From: Diospyros lotus
Lineage: Eukaryota; Streptophyta; Magnoliopsida; Ericales; Ebenaceae
Length of the DNA: 64,000 bases
Direction of reading: 5' to 3'
Assembly: GCF_014633365.1 (NCBI RefSeq)
Contig: NC_068346.1
Location: forward strand, 35,651,191-35,715,190
Part shown: in pieces, positions 61,591 to 64,000 of the stretch
Layout of the letters: every line of letters starts with the position of its first letter
Numbering within the stretch: position 1 is the stretch's first letter
Made by a program: the position numbers and the translations under genes
Notes under the pieces: model-generated
What the model saw: the letters and a program-made list of their open reading frames with translations, nothing else
Databases searched by the model: none
Told to the model about the DNA's origin: nothing

Positions 61591-63462
61591 GTGTCAATAT
61601 TATGTGCCAAGTCAGGTGGAAAAAGGTAAGGAAAACCAAACTGATAGTTTTCAGTTTGAGGTGGAAAATGAAAGCTCTAAGGATCACATAGAAGATTCAA
61701 ATGAAGAAAGTTCTCAACCCTTTAGTAACTCAGAAGTTATTGAGTCTGAATTAGAAGATAACACTCTTGAGGTTAATAGAATATAACACTCACTTGAGTG
61801 ATTATCTCTTATCTAGGGATAAGATTAGGAGAGAAATAAAACCTCCTGAACGGTATGCTCATGCAGACTGTATAACCTATGCCCTAAATATAAGAGATTT
61901 TATAGAGCTTGAAGAACCTATAAATTACCAAGATGCCTGTGTTAGTAAAGATAGAATCCACTAGTTAAAAGCCATGGGAGAGGAGATGGACTCTCTCAAA
62001 AGGAACAAGACTTGGTCCCTTGTGAAAAGGCCTAAAGACCAAGAGATCATAGGCTATAAGTGGATCTTTAAAAGAAAACCAGAAATACCAAGAGTAGAAC
62101 CACCTAGATTTAAAGTAAGGGTAGTTGCTAAGGGGTATTCCGAAAGGGAAGACATAGATTACCATGAGGTATTCTCTCATGTGGTTAAACACACTTCCAT
62201 AAGATTAGCCTTGGCCCTAGTAGCCCTATATGATTTAGAGCTAGAACAACTAGATGTCAAGACCGTTTTCTTGCATGGAAACTTAGAAGAAAGGATTTAT
62301 ATGGATTAACCTACAGGATTTGTAGAAAAAGGGAAATAAAATATGGTTTGTTTACTGCAAAGGTCATTATATTTCCTTAAGCAGTCTCCTCGGCAATGGT
62401 ATAAGAGGTTTGATGAGTTTATTCTTAGGGAAAATTACAATTGGAGTAATTTTGACCATTGTGTTTATTTTAAACAACTTAAGGGGAATCTATGTATATC
62501 TCTTAATATATGTGGATGACATGCTTATAGCATGTAAGGATAAGAAAGAAATAAGTAAACTTACCCAATCCCTTGGATCTAAATTTGAAATGAAATCTCT
62601 AGGTGCAGCAAAGCGTATACTTGGAATTGACATTAAGAGGGATAGAGAGAAAGGTGTTCTAACCTTGAATTAGTTTGGTTATATAAAGAAAGTGGTAGAT
62701 TTATTTCAAATGTAAGAATGTAAACTAGTGTCTATTCCTATGTCTCCTCAGTTTAAGCTAAGTGTTGTGAAAGATAGTTTGCCTAAGATAGAAGAGGAGA
62801 ACATGAAAAATGTTCCATATTCCAACGCTGTAGGAAGTTTAATGTATGCAATGATATGCACTAGGCCTGATATTGCATATGGTGTAAGCCTAGTAAATAG
62901 GTTTATGAGTAACCCATATAAGGAACATTAGAAATCTGTTAAGTGGATACTTAAGTATCTTAAAGGAACTGTAGATAAAGGTTTAGTGTTTAGTTCAAAC
63001 ATTAGGAATGATAGCTGCATAGAAGGTTATTTTGATTCAAATTTTGCAGTAGATTTGGATAAAAAAAAAATCCTTAACAAGATATGCTTTCACCTTAGGT
63101 GGAAATTTAATTAGCTGGAAAGCTAATCTTCAACACATAGTGGCTTTATCAACCACTGAAGCTGAATATGTGGCTCTTACAAAAGCCATCTGGTTACAAG
63201 GAATAACCAATGAATTAGGTTTTGGCCGATAGGTCCTTAGAGTATATTGTGATTCGCAAAGTGCTATCCATATCTCTAAAAATAGTGCATTTCATGAGAG
63301 GACTAAGCACATAGATGTGCGACTTCATTTTGTTAGGGATATTATTTTTAAAGGACAAATTAAGGTAGAGAAAATTTCAACAAAAATTAACCCAGCAGAC
63401 ATGCTCACTAAGCTTGTTCCTGTAGAGGTCCCAAAGTCAAATCCATTAACATTCCATTCTTG
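61590..63462 (+). pseudogene. Ty1/copia pol remnant (integrase tail, reverse transcriptase, RNase H)
   Basis: The frame is broken by several stops (TAA at 62307-62309 and others up to 63232) and frame changes. Order: linker (IRREIKPPERYAHADCITYAL), RT start (EEMDSLKRNKTWSLVKRPKD, GYKWIFKRK), RT core (RLALALVALYDLELEQLDVKTVFLHG), YVDDM catalytic box at about 62507-62522, YLKGTVDKGLVF, then RNase H (LISWKANLQHIVALSTTEAEYVAL, RTKHIDVRLHFVRD, NPADMLTK). Gag, protease and most of integrase are absent. Confidence 0.9.
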
Positions 63463-63477
63463 AATCAAAGTGGAATT

Positions 63478-64000
63478 TGTTGTAATATGTGATTCAAAAT
63501 TACATGTTAATTGCTGCATTTCATTTGCATTTTACATAAATGTCTTTTAGCTTTAATTTCATCTTCATTTATATGTCATTACACTATTATTTGGATATCT
63601 CTTATATCAACAGTTGATCTATCTTAAACGCTGATTGTGTGGCTTGCAATTAGTTTGCCTTAGTTTATAAGGTTGCTATCAGAAATGAAGCGTTACTTTT
63701 TTTACTACCTTTATGCAATCGTGAAACCCTAAATCAGCGCATTTAGAGGAGACACAACCTGTGAATCCTCCGATCTGTAAGAACCTACGGTGTATTGCTC
63801 TATCTTCAGTGTTAATCGCTTTATCGTGGGAGGTGAGATCAAGAGGCAGTGGTGAGTTTGGTGTTTGCTTGGTGTTGATGCATTCTTGTACTTGTTTTCT
63901 GGTTTCTGTCTTCTTGATGCAATACTGTAATTGTTTCGTTCTTTGTTGAATTGGTGTAATCGATTTGTTATCGTTGATTTAGTGGATTGACTAGAGGCGA
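63478..64000 (+). mobile_element. Probable 3' LTR of the copia remnant (runs off window)
   Basis: It begins TGTTGTAATATG directly after a purine-rich AATCAAAGTGGAATT, positioned as a polypurine tract would be, just past the RNase H end. It continues to the window edge with no ORF. Its 3' end is not visible. Confidence 0.55.

Overview
This is a plant nuclear genome window. All recognisable genes are spliced with GT-AG introns, their best family matches are land-plant proteins, and the noncoding DNA is AT-rich and full of plant-type transposable elements (Tat-like Ty3/gypsy LTRs, Ty1/copia, Au-type SINEs, palindromic MITEs). A eudicot is likely. I cannot name the species.

Five host genes can be modelled exon by exon. 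From left to right they are: (1) the 3' three-quarters of a chloroplast DEAD-box RNA helicase of the RH3 type, + strand, 757-4895; (2) a TVP38/TMEM64 (DedA/VTT-domain) membrane protein, - strand, 6045-9208, converging on RH3; (3) a membrane-anchored GH9 endo-beta-1,4-glucanase of the KORRIGAN type, - strand, 14896-18207; (4) a ferric-chelate reductase of the FRO6/FRO7 type, - strand, 24165-31731; (5) a zeta-class glutathione S-transferase (maleylacetoacetate isomerase), + strand, 49276-56996. The products belong to unrelated pathways (plastid RNA processing, membrane trafficking, cellulose synthesis, iron reduction, tyrosine catabolism), so there is no gene cluster here. RH3 and KORRIGAN each carry a single-base homopolymer indel that breaks an otherwise intact frame. 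FRO, GSTZ and the TVP38 gene are intact.

The rest is mostly transposon-derived. 10.8-14.2 kb, 19-24 kb and 32.6-49 kb are AT-rich intergenic DNA holding a palindromic MITE family with 9-10 bp target duplications (best copies 19041-19518 and 36201-36660; another split by a solo LTR at 21395-22015), a tRNA-derived SINE family (11963-12224, 27228-27574), two Au-like SINEs inside GSTZ introns, direct repeats of about 1.47 kb (38770-40256 and 41236-42693), a field of degenerate TCGAGTA motifs (32.9-35.1 kb) and a GC-rich island bounded by short inverted repeats (45461-46146).

58.1-64 kb is a nested retrotransposon block. A Tat-like LTR (58101-61126) is split by a 2.48 kb solo LTR (58390-60865), is followed by a primer-binding-site-like sequence and the start of a gag-like ORF, and then abuts a decayed Ty1/copia integrase-RT-RNaseH remnant that ends in a probable 3' LTR running off the window.

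No new biosynthetic or defence system is evident. The most unusual items are the palindromic MITE family, the two short-motif arrays (TCGAGTA, GAGCTYG), the sense-strand poly-C tracts in introns, and the frameshifts in two conserved genes.
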